64,000 nucleotides of DNA from contig JAFCMP010000190.1 in NCBI GenBank assembly GCA_017506865.1, positions 62,001 to 126,000 on the forward strand, read 5' to 3'. This stretch comes from Tribonema minus (Eukaryota; Sar; Xanthophyceae; Tribonematales; Tribonemataceae). The notes beneath the pieces were generated by a model. That model did no database searches. It was given only the letters and a program-made list of their open reading frames with translations, and was not told the DNA's origin. Positions 23,330-33,466 of the stretch are shown here, one piece after another. Each line of letters opens with the position of its first letter. The stretch's first letter is position 1. The translations under genes were made by a program, and so were the position numbers.

Positions 23330-24460
23330 AAGTACCTGCTTGCGTACTTGACGCCAGTGCTCTGCAGTTGCAGTGTAGCCTGAAGCGCCCCAATCAGAGT
23401 GCGCTTGCAGATGCCGTCGCTACCGAGCTTGCAGATAAGGTGGAGGCGGACCTGCAACAGCTGCCGCAGGGCACGCAACGCACACAAGCACTTGCTCGAT
23501 TCCGGTCGCAGCGCCACATGCACTCGATCGGCATGGCATTCCTCAACGAGCCCATGTACTCCACAACGGCTTCGTTCGATGGCCTATCCTGGCAGCTGGC
23601 CGTCAAACGCGCCATCGGAGTAGAGGAGCAGACGGCAGGCTGCAAGCTGTGCGGGAAGTCGCCGGGCGGCACCCTGCATGCACGGCTGTGTCAAGCGCCA
23701 TGCGTCAAGGCGCACGACACCATCGTCCACAATAGCGTCAAGAGGGCCACGCAGCGCATCCTGCGGCAATACCTCAAAACGGGACTGGTGGACGAGGACT
23801 ACACGCCGTTTCTGGGGTCCGCCGGGCCGCCGGGGACTCGCAGGATGGACATCGTGCTGCCTGCCGACGCCTTCCCGGTGACCGGCTACGACGACCCGAC
23901 ACGCCACCTACCGCTCATGGTGGACGTTACCTGCTTCGAGGCACAGGTGGCGTCGCGGGCGGCGAAGACTGCAGCAGACCCCGAGCGATGCTGCCGCGAC
24001 CAAGAGGCCGCCAAAACTACCCACTATTCTGGTCATTATGATCAGAATTGCTACAAACTTGCCACTGTGGCAATAGGGTCATTTGGCAGCATCGGGGAGC
24101 AGGGGCGGAAGCTGCTGGAGGCTGTGGCGACGAAGTATGCCAGCAGGATGTCAGTGCCCGGAGGAGCGCGCCCTAAAGCTCTCAAGGGCATCGCCCTGGC
24201 GCGCTTACGCTTGGCACTGTCGGCAGCGCTCCACATGGCGTACTCTGGCCGTGTCATGACACACATGGCAGAATCCAGGGGGGGGGGGCACATGGAGGAG
24301 GACGTAGGGGAGGACCCCGAGATGCCATTTGGCGGCGGCGGCGTTTGAGTGGTTGTCGTTGCGACACTTTCAGACTGTCATACGACATGTAGATTCCTTA
24401 CAGCTAGATGCCAATCATCTGGGCTTTTTCGCGCCCTGAGCGAGAATTAATAAAAAGTAC
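23330..24460 (+). mobile_element. 5'-truncated LINE (copy B): zinc knuckle and restriction-like endonuclease
   Basis: The frame 23368-24348 (326 residues) is the C-terminal part of a LINE protein. After about 90 helical residues comes the knuckle CKLCGKSPGGTLHARLC (C-x2-C-x8-H-x3-C), then RATQRILRQYLKTG, then RRMDIVLP and LMVDVTCFE. The last two have the spacing of the PD-(D/E)xK-type endonuclease found at the C-terminus of R2/CRE/NeSL-type LINEs. The reverse transcriptase is missing, so this is a dead 5'-truncated copy, although its frame is intact. The 3' UTR ends GAGAATTAATAAAAAGTAC, as in copies A and C. It belongs to a family distinct from the LINE at 28.6-33.0 kb, with the same domain order but low similarity. 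Homology with the right arm continues past its 3' end, so it was present before the inverted duplication. Confidence 0.8.
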
Positions 24461-24660
24461 ATGATATTTGCTCACCAATACGCCGCATGTATCTGCAGCA
24501 ACTTGAACCCTCCCTGTCTGAGAATATCTGACGCACATCTCTTGTGAGACATCCTGCTGTTACTGCTGGCAGCGATGCGGCACTGACTTAACACATACAA
24601 TAGCGGCAACTACTTGGCTCGTCACCAAGGGGACGGCACAAATAATGGCATTGAAGAAAG

Positions 24661-25146
24661 TACCATATCATCCATAATGAAGCCGATGGGGTGAGTTTTT
24701 TATGGGAGCGAAACAAGGGGGGTGGGGCGCAATTAATATGGAGAAAAAAAGGGTGGGGGGGCATTGATGGTTGAGCCATCTATCACCATCATGAGGTGTC
24801 AGCATGCGTCTGCTATGCTCCTGAAACCAGTTCAACTTTTGGAAAGCCAGCTGCTGCTTCTGGGAGCCTTTTGGTAAGCTGGCTACATGGTTGGCTATTT
24901 TTCTGTCTGCTCTGCACGTTGCTGACAGTGCATACATGCGCACACACAATGGTGATGTAGCAAGAGTCACTGTGTGTGCAGAGTACACGTTTGCAGAAGG
25001 TGCGTGCTGCACATGCATGTGAGGAAAGGGGGGGGGGGGGGGGGGCACATTTTGATGAGCGAAAAGTAAGGGTGGGGCATCATTTGTAAGGGCTTGGAAA
25101 CTCATTAAAAACTTGCCCCATGGGCTAAATTATAGATGATACGGCA
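24661..25146. mobile_element. MITE copy 2, older
   Basis: Same family and orientation as the element at 11945-12439: left end TACCATATCATCCATAATGA, right end TTATAGATGATACGG, the shared CCCATGGGG core and the same internal G-rich blocks, including a run of about 19 G at 25028-25046. Its ends have more mismatches and the right TA is changed to CA, so it is older. It lies just outside the inner end of the left duplication arm. Confidence 0.8.
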
Positions 25147-26339
25147 GGCATCTTCAGTAGGGCCAGTGTTCCAGGGTGCTTAAGGTGGCTATTACTATGA
25201 GGCAAGCAGGCTGCAGTGGTGTTGGCGACACATTACAGCGATGAAGGTGATTGGCTTCTGAAACCTGCTTAAGACTACTGCACAGGCACTGAAGCAAGAG
25301 CAAAGCGTAGTGTACAGGGCTACGCAAGTGGTTCATTCAGCTGGGCAGCTAACAGATAACAACCTGGTGCTGCACGTCATGGCAGCTGCCAGTGCTTTCA
25401 TATAGCATGTGGCATGACAACTCCGGGTTGCGCTGCAGCTCTTACTGCTCCTCCAGGGGTGCTCCGGCACCGCAGCACCTAGGTTCAGCTGCTCTCAAAC
25501 TGCCGGCATTTCCTTGACAATGCGCCATTGAATGAAGGCTTGAAGGCTGGTAATAAGAGAAGCGCACTTATGGGCTTCGTTGAAATGGTTCTACAACTTG
25601 AAGTCGCAGCGGCAGCAATTACACGTCCTGGTCCAATGCAACTTGACCTCGCTAAAGCTTGGGGGCGGCTACATCAGCAGGCGATTACCAATAATGTGGG
25701 CATCCATACTAACTTGGGAGGGCTGACATACGACGGAGAGACTAGCGCGGCATGGCTGTCCTGGAGTGCCGCAATGCACCGCGCAATGTGCGAAAACCGG
25801 GACGGTCATGGTCTGTTGTCCAGCTAGCAGCGATGCATGCCTTGCAGCATCCTTATGTGGGCCCTCTGTACCACCAGACTTAACAATTAAGCCTCACAGC
25901 ACCGCCATGATGCTCACTGTGACATGTCCTGGGGCTTACGCGCGGGCTGCAGTCAGCAAGGAAAGCAACGACGAGAGAGCGAGCAACAGCTTCCAAGGAC
26001 CAAAGACAAACAAAACAGGAGACGAAAAGAAAAACAGTGTCTGAGGTGGCACGTCAGCCTGAGTGCTCACCAAGGACTCAACCTCAACATGTGCTGAGCT
26101 CTGCTCTGCCAGTTGTGTTCTCACATTTCGTATGCCATGTTCTGCCAAAGCTGCAAGTAGTGCGTCACGTCCCTTTCAACATTGACAGCGTACGTACATG
26201 TACGCCTGTTGCAGGCGAGGCATCCCGGAGAGGTGCCAGCGTCCGACCGGAGGTCGACGCTGTGACCGTGGCTTCGAGCCTCATAGATCGTGATGCGCGC
26301 GTATTTACGCAACGTCAATTTTATTAAAAACGTTTTGCA
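25147..26339. other. intergenic region, no gene recognised
   Basis: Open frames of up to 99 codons (25528-25827) show no domain and no splice-bounded structure. The upstream exons of the trypsin-fold gene may lie near the right end. Nothing else is supported. Confidence 0.35.
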
Positions 26340-26340
26340 G

Positions 26341-27576
26341 GAAGAGTCCAGTTCTCGGGCCATCGGGTCGATGGTGTGCCTGCGTTTCAATTCAAGCCTT
26401 CAACTTGCGAAATGCTGATCGCTCAGAAAAGTAAGCACTTACTGCCGTGCACGCACATTTCAGGCGGCGCCGTGGTGGAGCCGCACCGCTGCTGCTGTTG
26501 CCGACTGCCCCTACTGTACCGGCGTCATCCCATGTGGTGGTTGGCGAGAACGATGCCTCAATCAGTTCGATGGCGGCTGACGCGCATTGACTATTAGCCG
26601 TTTTTCTGATGCGCTGATGGTCCCGAGCCCACCCCCCTCTGGGAGTCCTGCTGGTAACTTGTGAGCTCTACAACTGACTGTTTCAAGTGGGTTAAAAGCT
26701 GTAGCCAGTGCGAATGATGCACTCTCAGTGACCCCCTGCTGCCACCCCCGCCCCCCCCAGGAGCCGTTGGTCGTTGAGGTGAAGCGGGAACAGGATGGCG
26801 CGAGCATCAGCATCAGCGGGCTTGCTTTGCCAAGCTCAGATGGTCAGCCTTTTGTGTTGACCGCTGCGAATATCGTGGGCAGCGAGGATAGTTCGTACAA
26901 GGCGCGATTCACCTTCCGCAACGAAGGCACCAGCAGCACTGTGGACGAGTACGTGGAGCTGCGGCTGGTGAAAGTTCACCATTACACGGGGACTCTGTTC
27001 GGCTTGGCAGTCTTTCAGGCCGCTGGTCAATTCCCGCTGCCCCCTTCGTTGCCGGCAGGTTCACCCTGGGACGCTTACGATGGCCAAGTGTACATACTTG
27101 GCTACGCGTCAGGTCAGCGCAGCTGCACGCCTGGTCGTGTGACAGCTGATTCCCTGGCAGGCTCCACCGTCGAGACGGAGATGGTCATTCCCGCCGACTT
27201 GTCTGGATGTACAGTCGTCACCAGAGGTGGGTTCATCATTGGCGTCGTCGTCTGCGGCTGCACCGGCGCCAACCAGGTCCGGTTCCTGAATAGGCGTGCT
27301 GTGGATCTTTTCCTGACCAATCATGGCGAGCCACGGCAAGTCATTCCCCCCCTGCCTGCCTTCCTTCCTCGGCGGTCACCACACCAGTCTAGTTTCGGGG
27401 AGGTAAGCAGCGACAGCAGCAGCGGCCTGAGCAGCTGCAACTTCCAGGCCAATAACAATGGGGCATGCATGCCTGTGCAAAATGTAGACACAGCACCCCT
27501 TGATGTGCAAAGCCAGGAGTTTCACCTTTCTCAGCGCACATTTACAGCACAGGTAAACTTGCCAATTACAATATAG
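26341..27576 (+). CDS. trypsin-fold (chymotrypsin-like) protein without the usual catalytic triad
   Basis: The main exon begins at 26761 after a long C-rich tract ending in CAG. It is open to TAA/TAG at 27576, or to a good donor GCACAG|GTAAAC near 27550. It reads GASISISGLAL, FVLTAANIVG, LFGLAVFQ, VYILGYASGQRS, then DLSGCTVVTRGGFIIGVVV. These line up with the landmarks of trypsin-like peptidases (TAAH, DLAVL, GxSGGPVV plus strand). The histidine is Asn, the aspartate is Gly, and GxSGGP is replaced by LSGCTV, so only a serine remains. A possible earlier exon, 26341-26429 (GRVQFSGHRVDGVPAFQF), lies between a TTTTGCAG acceptor and an AAA|GTAAGC donor. The C-terminal 90 residues are Ser/Asn-rich. 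It may be a non-catalytic protease homologue. The fold assignment is by pattern only; the start is unknown. Confidence 0.5.
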
Positions 27577-27911
27577 GCCTGTTGTCATCGTAAGCCATGC
27601 ATCTTACTTCAGTGCTACGCGCAGTTCTGTCGCGCGCCGTCTAGGCTTGCGTTGCGTTTATCATGTCAAGCGCTCATTAGTGAACTAGGGGAGGTTGCGG
27701 CCTTGCCAGAAAATCAACCGACGCTTCCTATGTCAATGGCGCGAACATTCTGATGTGTAGTTGTACTTATAGTTTCAGCGCTGCAATTAACGTCCGCTAG
27801 GCCACTTCAGCAGAGGCGAGGAGCTAATTTAGTGGTTGCTTACCGGATGCACCTTGTGTGCGCCAGCAGCTGCACCTTCATAGGTATCGGCGCTGGTTCA
27901 GATGCGTTGCT
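27577..27911. other. non-coding gap
   Basis: Possibly an intron or 3' UTR of the preceding gene. No exon, repeat or RNA could be recognised. Confidence 0.3.
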
Positions 27912-28172
27912 AAGCAGGAGCTGCACGAGGCGCTCGTCGTGTGCTGGGACTTCCAGGATGGGGCAAAAGGGGGCGCTCGCGTAGCTGCGCGCGCAGAGGG
28001 AGGGGGAGCTGAGTGCTGTCACGGGATGCGGCGCCGTGGAACGGCTCTGGGATCTGGCTGCGGAACGGGTTGAGGAATGCGGCTGGGACGGCACTGCATG
28101 ATGGCATTTGTCTGGCGGGTACTTGCCGGTGCACGATTGGGCGGCGTAGGCCGTGCCTGGGCTGAGATCATC
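27912..28172 (+). pseudogene. copy of the end of NDC80 and its 3' flank
   Basis: AAGCAGGAG...CACGAGGCGCT and TGTGCTGGGACTTCCAGGAT repeat the NDC80 last exon from 10111. The match continues through the stop region (GAACGGGxxGAGGAATG) into the 3' flank up to GGGCTGAGATxATC (10375). It is in the same direction as the parent. A base change puts a TAG into the copied frame, and no upstream NDC80 sequence is present, so it is a non-functional fragment. Confidence 0.85.
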
Positions 28173-28555
28173 CACTCAAGCGGCTCAGCTACTAGATTTG
28201 CTGGACTACATAATCTCAAACTCTGAGATGCAACGAACCGTGATTGCCAACCTGCTGCTGCCCCATGGGCATGACAGTTCTTGAGCAATGACCATTGAGA
28301 GTGCATTGCAATCGTCATTGAAACTTAAAGCAGCTGGTGCTGCGTATGGTACCATGTTCATGCAGCTTGAACCTCTCAAGCGCCAAGCAAAGGTTTTTTA
28401 AAGCAGGTCAGCTCTCACATGCATGCACGTAAATGTATACAGACGAGTGAGAGCGTTGACACACCACTTTGACAGATGCCAAATTGCTTTGCATGCCATT
28501 GCCCGATCTGACGAGCAGTTGTCAAAGATGGACGCTTAGGAGCAGCGGCCTGAGT
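28173..28555. other. non-coding gap before the LINE
   Basis: No exon or repeat was identified. The LINE 3' end meets this sequence at about 28556-28559. Confidence 0.3.
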
Positions 28556-31500
28556 ACGTATGGACTTGTATTTATAAAGGCCCAAGGGAGGCCGGGTTGC
28601 CTATGCAATCGAAAAGCTTGCGTCAACGCAGCAGCCTAGTCTGCGCTGTGCCCTAGGAGTTTGGATACCGGCGCCGCAACACAGCCCAGCATTCGCGCTC
28701 CACGTGTGTATGCCATGACGCGCTCCGCCAACTCCCGCGCCAGCGATATGCTCAGCTCAATGTGGATCTGACGCTTAGCTAACCCGGCCTTGCGTAACAC
28801 ATCTGCCTTCCCCCCCCCTGAGCACAGTGCTGAGTGCATTGCCAACTCCTTAACAAAAAGGCTTGTCTGCTTGCCCAGCCGTCCGTACGACTCCTGCACG
28901 AATGGCACAAAAGCCCAAGATGACGTCAAGGTGCCGGTGTGGTGCTTGACCTTCGCGTCCTCCCCCACCCCAGCAGCATAGCCGTCCGTGTTCGAGGCAT
29001 TTGTTTTGCCTGTCAGGTACGAGCTCGCTGTGGGTGCGCGCACACTTGTGTCTAGCACTATTCCCTTGTTACGGTATGCACTGCTAAAGTGCAGACACCC
29101 TGGGTCAATGACTGTGTCCGCCCGATACCCCGGTACCTTGAAGACGCTAGCGTCCTCATTGCGGACAATAGAGACATGGTGCTGTCTCAAGATGCGCTGT
29201 AGGCACCGCTTTTGGGCAGTGTGTGTCGCGTTGTGCCCCCGTATGTGCTGGCTGGGGCAGCTGATCGCATGCGTGGAGGTGGGGCTCACGTCACTGCACC
29301 GCCATGGGCACACCTCGCCCTGTATGCCCCACCCGTCTATAAAGATCGCAACCATAATCATCGTGGCTGCTGCCATACTGGACATGGGCGCCGCACCCGG
29401 GCGGTCATTGGCAGCGGGTGGCACGCTCATCCACGCCATTGCCCCGGACGCACGCTGGCTGCGCAGCTGCGCCAGGACCCGCGCGCTAGCCTGTTGGCGG
29501 CGGCGGCTGGTGTCACGCAAGTCACCAATAAGTGTAGCCTGCGTCGGCTTGCCCACGGCACCAGCCGAGGCAGCCTCTAGGTCCTCCACCAGGCAGTCCT
29601 CGTATTGACGTCGAAGAACATTTGAAAGGCCGGCTTGTAGTCCGTGCGTGAAGTGACCGCGCCGGCGGCGGGGCACTACCTTTCTGCAGATCTCGTCAGC
29701 ATAGGCCTCCCAGTCGTCGTCGTCGTCCTCCTGCCCGCCGCTGCAGCTGCTTTCTTCCGCGCTAGTTTGTGTTTTAGCGGGCGTGGAAGAGGCAGCCGCG
29801 GCAGCGGCTTGAGGGCCAGGTACGGTCGCCGCCGCAGCGGCCGCCTCGGCGCCAGGCACAATGCCGTGGGTGTGTGGGGCTGGCTCAGTGGTCCCCGTCT
29901 CCGTGACGGCAGTTGCGGCGTAGATCGCTTGCACCGCAGTGGGGAGCGTCGACGCTGCGGCCGTTGTATCCGCTGCCCACCGTAGCAACGATGCTGGGAG
30001 CTGCTCGGCCACAGCTGTGCGTGATTTTTCGCCGCCATCAGCTGTCAGCGCTCGCGTAGAGCGTCGCACGGCCTCGATGATTGGCGGCAGTCCCTGGTCC
30101 TCGCGTATTGCGCATGAGTGCTGCGCGAACCAGGTGACTGCGCCGTGTTCGTCAGTGCCGAGCCTCAGGGCCCCTGCTGCCACAGTGGCATGAATTATTG
30201 CAGGCCGCAGTGTTGTGCATGCCTGGGCCGTGTATGCGGCTGGTGCCAGTAGCCCCAAAAGCGGCATGCCCAGACCGCCTCGTCGCTCCGGCAACCGTGA
30301 CGCCCGCAGTGGCACTGCGATGTCCGTGAGTTCTGGCGGGCCCAAGCGCGGCAATACCAGCACGCTGCCACTGCTGGCTACCTCATTGTCACCAGCAGTG
30401 CAGGCGGCCAGCAGGTGTGACTTCATGACTGCCGCGGTAGCGCAGCCGTGCAGGTGCAGCATGCGTTCAAGCGTCCATGCACAGAACCCGTCAAATGCGT
30501 GCAGCCATGTCTCACTCAAAGCCGTGTCAACGACCCGAGCTAAGAAGCCCATGCGCTTTGTCAGTGACCTGCGCAGAATGAATTGTGCTGCCTGTAGGTG
30601 ATGCCGCGCCATCCCAGCTAGCTGCCACGACAATCGCCATGTCCCTGCGTCAACAAGATGCTTGCTCATGGCAGCATGCACATAGGCTGGGTGCCCTACC
30701 GGTACCCCGACCGACGTAAAGCCCTGACTGGATTCTGGCATGGTGGCGTCCACAAACGGTATGTCAAGGGCGCGCAGGCGTGCTCTGGCCGCTTCATCAA
30801 ACACTGTGCCGCGCATGGCAATGGCCAGCGACTTGTCTGGTCGAACGCGTAGGCCCCCTGCCGCAAGCCGACGGATCACCTCTGCCACCCCAGCGGCCGC
30901 TGCATCGTCGAAGTAGGCAGCTTGCAGCACGTTGAGGTCATCCAGGAAAGCGCAGTGCGGGGCTGGCGGTTCCGCTGTGCTGTGGCCGTAGGCCGGCATA
31001 CTGCCGGGCGTCGCACTCACTCCATCAGGGTAGAAGAGTAGGAATGCCGCTGCCACTGCAAAGTACAGCGGCCCTAGAGGGTCCCCTTGCTGGCACCCTA
31101 GGTGGGAGCAGATAATGCGAGCTTCACCGTTCACCTCCACTCGCATCTCTGGGGCAGTGTCACCACAGTATACGGACTCAAAGTGCGGGAGCAGCTCCGG
31201 ACAGAAGAGCATAAGTCCCCGCACAATGGCGGCGCGATCCACACTGTTAAATGCGTTCTCACAGTCCAGCTGGATTGTGGTGCCATACAGCTCGTGCCAC
31301 ACGCGCGCGCACGCTGCCACATGCTCGACGCCAGACCGGTATCCTACGCCAAACTGCGACATGGAGGCCAGCAGCCCCGATATTTTGCCCTTGACACCCC
31401 GTGCCGCTGTGGACCCGAGGAGTCTGCGCCAGACACTGGAGCAGGCGATCGGACGCCGCTTCTGTCCTATGCCTGAGAGGGCCGCGGCGCGGAGAAGCCG

Positions 31501-32979
31501 TTGCGATTGCTCCGGCAGCAGTTCGGGCTCAACAAGCAGCGTCGTGAACACCTTGGCCAGGTGATGGGCGAATGCCGGTTCCATCACATCCGATTCTGAA
31601 TCACCAGCTAGTCCTGGCGAGGCACTGCCCACGGGGCGGGTGGCTGCTTTCACTGGTGCACCAGGCCCAGCGGCCATCAAGAGGTGTTCATAGCGTAGGC
31701 CGTCCAGCCCTCCTGCCTTCCCCGCCCCTGCTGCGGACAAGGTCGACAGTATGTCTGTCGCCTCCACCTCGAGGCGCCGTCCGGCTGCGCTGGCAGCATC
31801 CTCAGGCCTATCGCTGCGATCATGCGCCTGACCCGATTCGAAGACGGGACTGCCGCTGCCAGCGGGCCCGGCGGTCGTTGCCACCCCTGCGCCGTGCAAG
31901 CAGTGCCGCCGGGCGTCGCGTACCAGGCCGCGCACTTGCTCCATTGGCGTATCGACTACCCCGGGCCGGGTGCCAGTTTCAGGGTGCTTTGCTGCCAGCA
32001 CCTGTGCCGTGACCTCGTCTGCTGGGGCGCATGCTTCACGCGCCTCTAGTCGTGCGGCAGCCAGGCCTACCCCCCGTCGCTTGCCTGAGAGGGCAGCGCA
32101 TGCTGTTTGCTGCCTGGAGTCAGCCTCCGTCCAGTCGGCATCGAAGTTCGTTTGTGCCGACGCCGTAGCTGCGTTGTTTGGTTTGGGGGCCCGCAGCGCC
32201 GCTGCTGCTGACAGCGTCTTTCTCAGTAGCTCCGCAAAGTCGCCAGACAGCAACGCTGCCAGCCGGGCCGCAGGCGGCATACCGGTTCCCTCCGGTTGCC
32301 TACCAAAGGCCATTGCTGCTAGCAGGTGCAGCAGCCTGTAGCCGCGCTGCACTAGAGTCTGAGAAACCTGATGAGCAAACGCCCCGGCACCATGGTGGAG
32401 GCGCACCCGTGCCGCCTCACGTGCACTGTCTGTGGCGTCCGCCAGTAGTCGTGTGGCGTGCTCCACTAGCCGTGCCCACTGGGTGCACTGCAGCTGAGTG
32501 CGGAAGGGGTTGGCAGTCGTGGTGAACCGTAGCAGCAGTAGATCCGCCTCATTGGTCTGGTCAAGTGCGTGGACGACCGAGGGCGTCGAGAGGTCCCAAG
32601 CCAGGGATGCTCGTGACTGGGGCTTTGAGGGCCTGCCACTGGTGGTGGTGGTCGGGGGGGGCGGTGACGCGGCATCGTCCGGCGGGTCCAAGTCCATGTC
32701 CGCCCATCCCAGTACCATTTTTGTGACTTCACCTTCAATTCCAACTTGAAGTTGCAGTGACTTGAAGTTGCGCGTGACTGTGTGTGAAATTGGAGCCATG
32801 TACCACACACCGCTGGCCAGAACGTGTGACGACGGATCCTGGCACTTGCCTATGTAGGCTCCTTTGCACCAGGAAAGCATAGCTTCCGGCCGGGGGGTAT
32901 TTTCCTGAGAATTTTCACATTCTGTTTCGGCGATGGATTGGAACAGCCCGTACAGAGTTTTTAGGTGAGCAACCGTCAA
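28556..32979 (-). mobile_element. LINE-type retrotransposon with intact ORF
   Basis: The minus-strand unit comprises the 1447-codon frame below plus a 3' UTR of about 80 bp ending CTTTATAAATACAAGTCCATA. The 3' terminus is fixed by comparison with the truncated copy at 43.3-45.28 kb, where the shared sequence stops at the same place. The 5' end is not fixed: sequence upstream of 32979 has no second copy here, and no target duplication was found. It lies between the trypsin-fold gene and the Pmp-like gene. Confidence 0.8.
28636..32979 (-). CDS. LINE polyprotein: reverse transcriptase, zinc knuckle, restriction-like endonuclease
   Basis: Single frame of 1447 codons without a stop. Residues 1-400: no domain recognised, Ala/Arg-rich. 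Reverse transcriptase about 440-720: GGLDGLRYEHLL, RPIACSSVWRR, motif A QLDCENAFNSVDR (about 573), motif B GCQQGDPLGPLYFAVA (about 630), motif C AFLDDLNVL (about 678, FLDD in place of YADD) and motif D LRVRPDKSLAI. Residues about 720-1200 contain an Ala/Thr-rich acidic linker. Near 1223 stands CPWRCSDVSPTSTHAISC (C-x3-C-x8-H-x3-C). Near 1285-1305 come YRADTVIDP and GIVLDTSV, in the place of the PD-D endonuclease motif. One ORF with C-terminal knuckle and endonuclease is the plan of R2/CRE/NeSL-type LINEs. All catalytic Asp residues of the polymerase are present, so the enzyme may be active. The chosen start is the first ATG; no upstream ORF is seen. Confidence 0.85.
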   Translation of the reverse strand: MTVAHLKTLYGLFQSIAETECENSQENTPRPEAMLSWCKGAYIGKCQDPSSHVLASGVWYMAPISHTVTRNFKSLQLQVGIEGEVTKMVLGWADMDLDPPDDAASPPPPTTTTSGRPSKPQSRASLAWDLSTPSVVHALDQTNEADLLLLRFTTTANPFRTQLQCTQWARLVEHATRLLADATDSAREAARVRLHHGAGAFAHQVSQTLVQRGYRLLHLLAAMAFGRQPEGTGMPPAARLAALLSGDFAELLRKTLSAAAALRAPKPNNAATASAQTNFDADWTEADSRQQTACAALSGKRRGVGLAAARLEAREACAPADEVTAQVLAAKHPETGTRPGVVDTPMEQVRGLVRDARRHCLHGAGVATTAGPAGSGSPVFESGQAHDRSDRPEDAASAAGRRLEVEATDILSTLSAAGAGKAGGLDGLRYEHLLMAAGPGAPVKAATRPVGSASPGLAGDSESDVMEPAFAHHLAKVFTTLLVEPELLPEQSQRLLRAAALSGIGQKRRPIACSSVWRRLLGSTAARGVKGKISGLLASMSQFGVGYRSGVEHVAACARVWHELYGTTIQLDCENAFNSVDRAAIVRGLMLFCPELLPHFESVYCGDTAPEMRVEVNGEARIICSHLGCQQGDPLGPLYFAVAAAFLLFYPDGVSATPGSMPAYGHSTAEPPAPHCAFLDDLNVLQAAYFDDAAAAGVAEVIRRLAAGGLRVRPDKSLAIAMRGTVFDEAARARLRALDIPFVDATMPESSQGFTSVGVPVGHPAYVHAAMSKHLVDAGTWRLSWQLAGMARHHLQAAQFILRRSLTKRMGFLARVVDTALSETWLHAFDGFCAWTLERMLHLHGCATAAVMKSHLLAACTAGDNEVASSGSVLVLPRLGPPELTDIAVPLRASRLPERRGGLGMPLLGLLAPAAYTAQACTTLRPAIIHATVAAGALRLGTDEHGAVTWFAQHSCAIREDQGLPPIIEAVRRSTRALTADGGEKSRTAVAEQLPASLLRWAADTTAAASTLPTAVQAIYAATAVTETGTTEPAPHTHGIVPGAEAAAAAATVPGPQAAAAAASSTPAKTQTSAEESSCSGGQEDDDDDWEAYADEICRKVVPRRRRGHFTHGLQAGLSNVLRRQYEDCLVEDLEAASAGAVGKPTQATLIGDLRDTSRRRQQASARVLAQLRSQRASGAMAWMSVPPAANDRPGAAPMSSMAAATMIMVAIFIDGWGIQGEVCPWRCSDVSPTSTHAISCPSQHIRGHNATHTAQKRCLQRILRQHHVSIVRNEDASVFKVPGYRADTVIDPGCLHFSSAYRNKGIVLDTSVRAPTASSYLTGKTNASNTDGYAAGVGEDAKVKHHTGTLTSSWAFVPFVQESYGRLGKQTSLFVKELAMHSALCSGGGKADVLRKAGLAKRQIHIELSISLARELAERVMAYTRGARMLGCVAAPVSKLLGHSAD

Positions 32980-33466
32980 GCACCACTGCTGCTGGTGCTA
33001 CTGCGGTCGGCCATGACTCGTGTCACTCTCAGTAGCGAGCCTGCTGTACGTTCATTGCTGCCTGCAGGGCAGTGCAGGCACCATGCTGCCTGCATCGCAC
33101 CATGAGATACTTGTATACCTAATGGTCCATATGTGAGTGGCACTGGCACAGAGTGCAGCAATGCTGGCATTGCTGCCACTGAAGGCCAATCTCATGTCAT
33201 GTTTGAACAACAGTTCAAAGCCAATCGAAACTTACTTCATGCTACAGTGGCAGCGGCAGCTGCATGAGCTCCAAAAAGCAGCAGCAGCGACAGCCCCAAT
33301 TCCAGCAGCATACCGTCTCTGTATGTCACCGTCTCCATTGCTGGTTTGCACGAACATGTCATCTTACGTACCGCTGCTGCTGTTTTTTGTTCACTTTGAA
33401 GGAACTTGACAACGGGATACCACCATCAACGGATGCAGCCGAGCACGGCCTGCCGGTGAATACACT
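32980..33466. other. gap between LINE and Pmp-like gene
   Basis: Holds the unknown 5' end of the LINE and the promoter/5' UTR of the plus-strand gene starting at 33467 or 33500. No motif is clear enough to call. Confidence 0.35.

Larger units (their letters stand above)
12440..24503. repeat. left arm of a large segmental inverted duplication
   Basis: Blocks that reappear in reverse complement: 12440-17560 with 51068-56402 (constant coordinate sum over the inner 1.2 kb, where the open frames are identical); 17585-17900 with 49013-49520; about 21960-23170 with 47.85-48.96 kb; about 23.9-24.50 kb with 46590-47345. The region 17.9-21.96 kb (rest of the MYB gene) has no counterpart. From 12.44 to 17.7 kb no gene is recognised; open frames there are short and do not stay open in both arms. 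Confidence 0.85.

Noticed and set aside
23312-24460. Copy B read as a DNA transposon with inverted ends GTACTTTTTATTAATTC
   Set aside because: The right end is the common 3' terminus of all LINE copies, the protein is LINE-type, and the left match is more simply a second, inverted LINE 3' scrap.
29644-32525. Many plus-strand frames opposite the LINE polyprotein, and the same peptides on the minus strand at 43.3-45.0 kb
   Set aside because: They are antisense shadows of the LINE ORF and recur only because the LINE is present twice.
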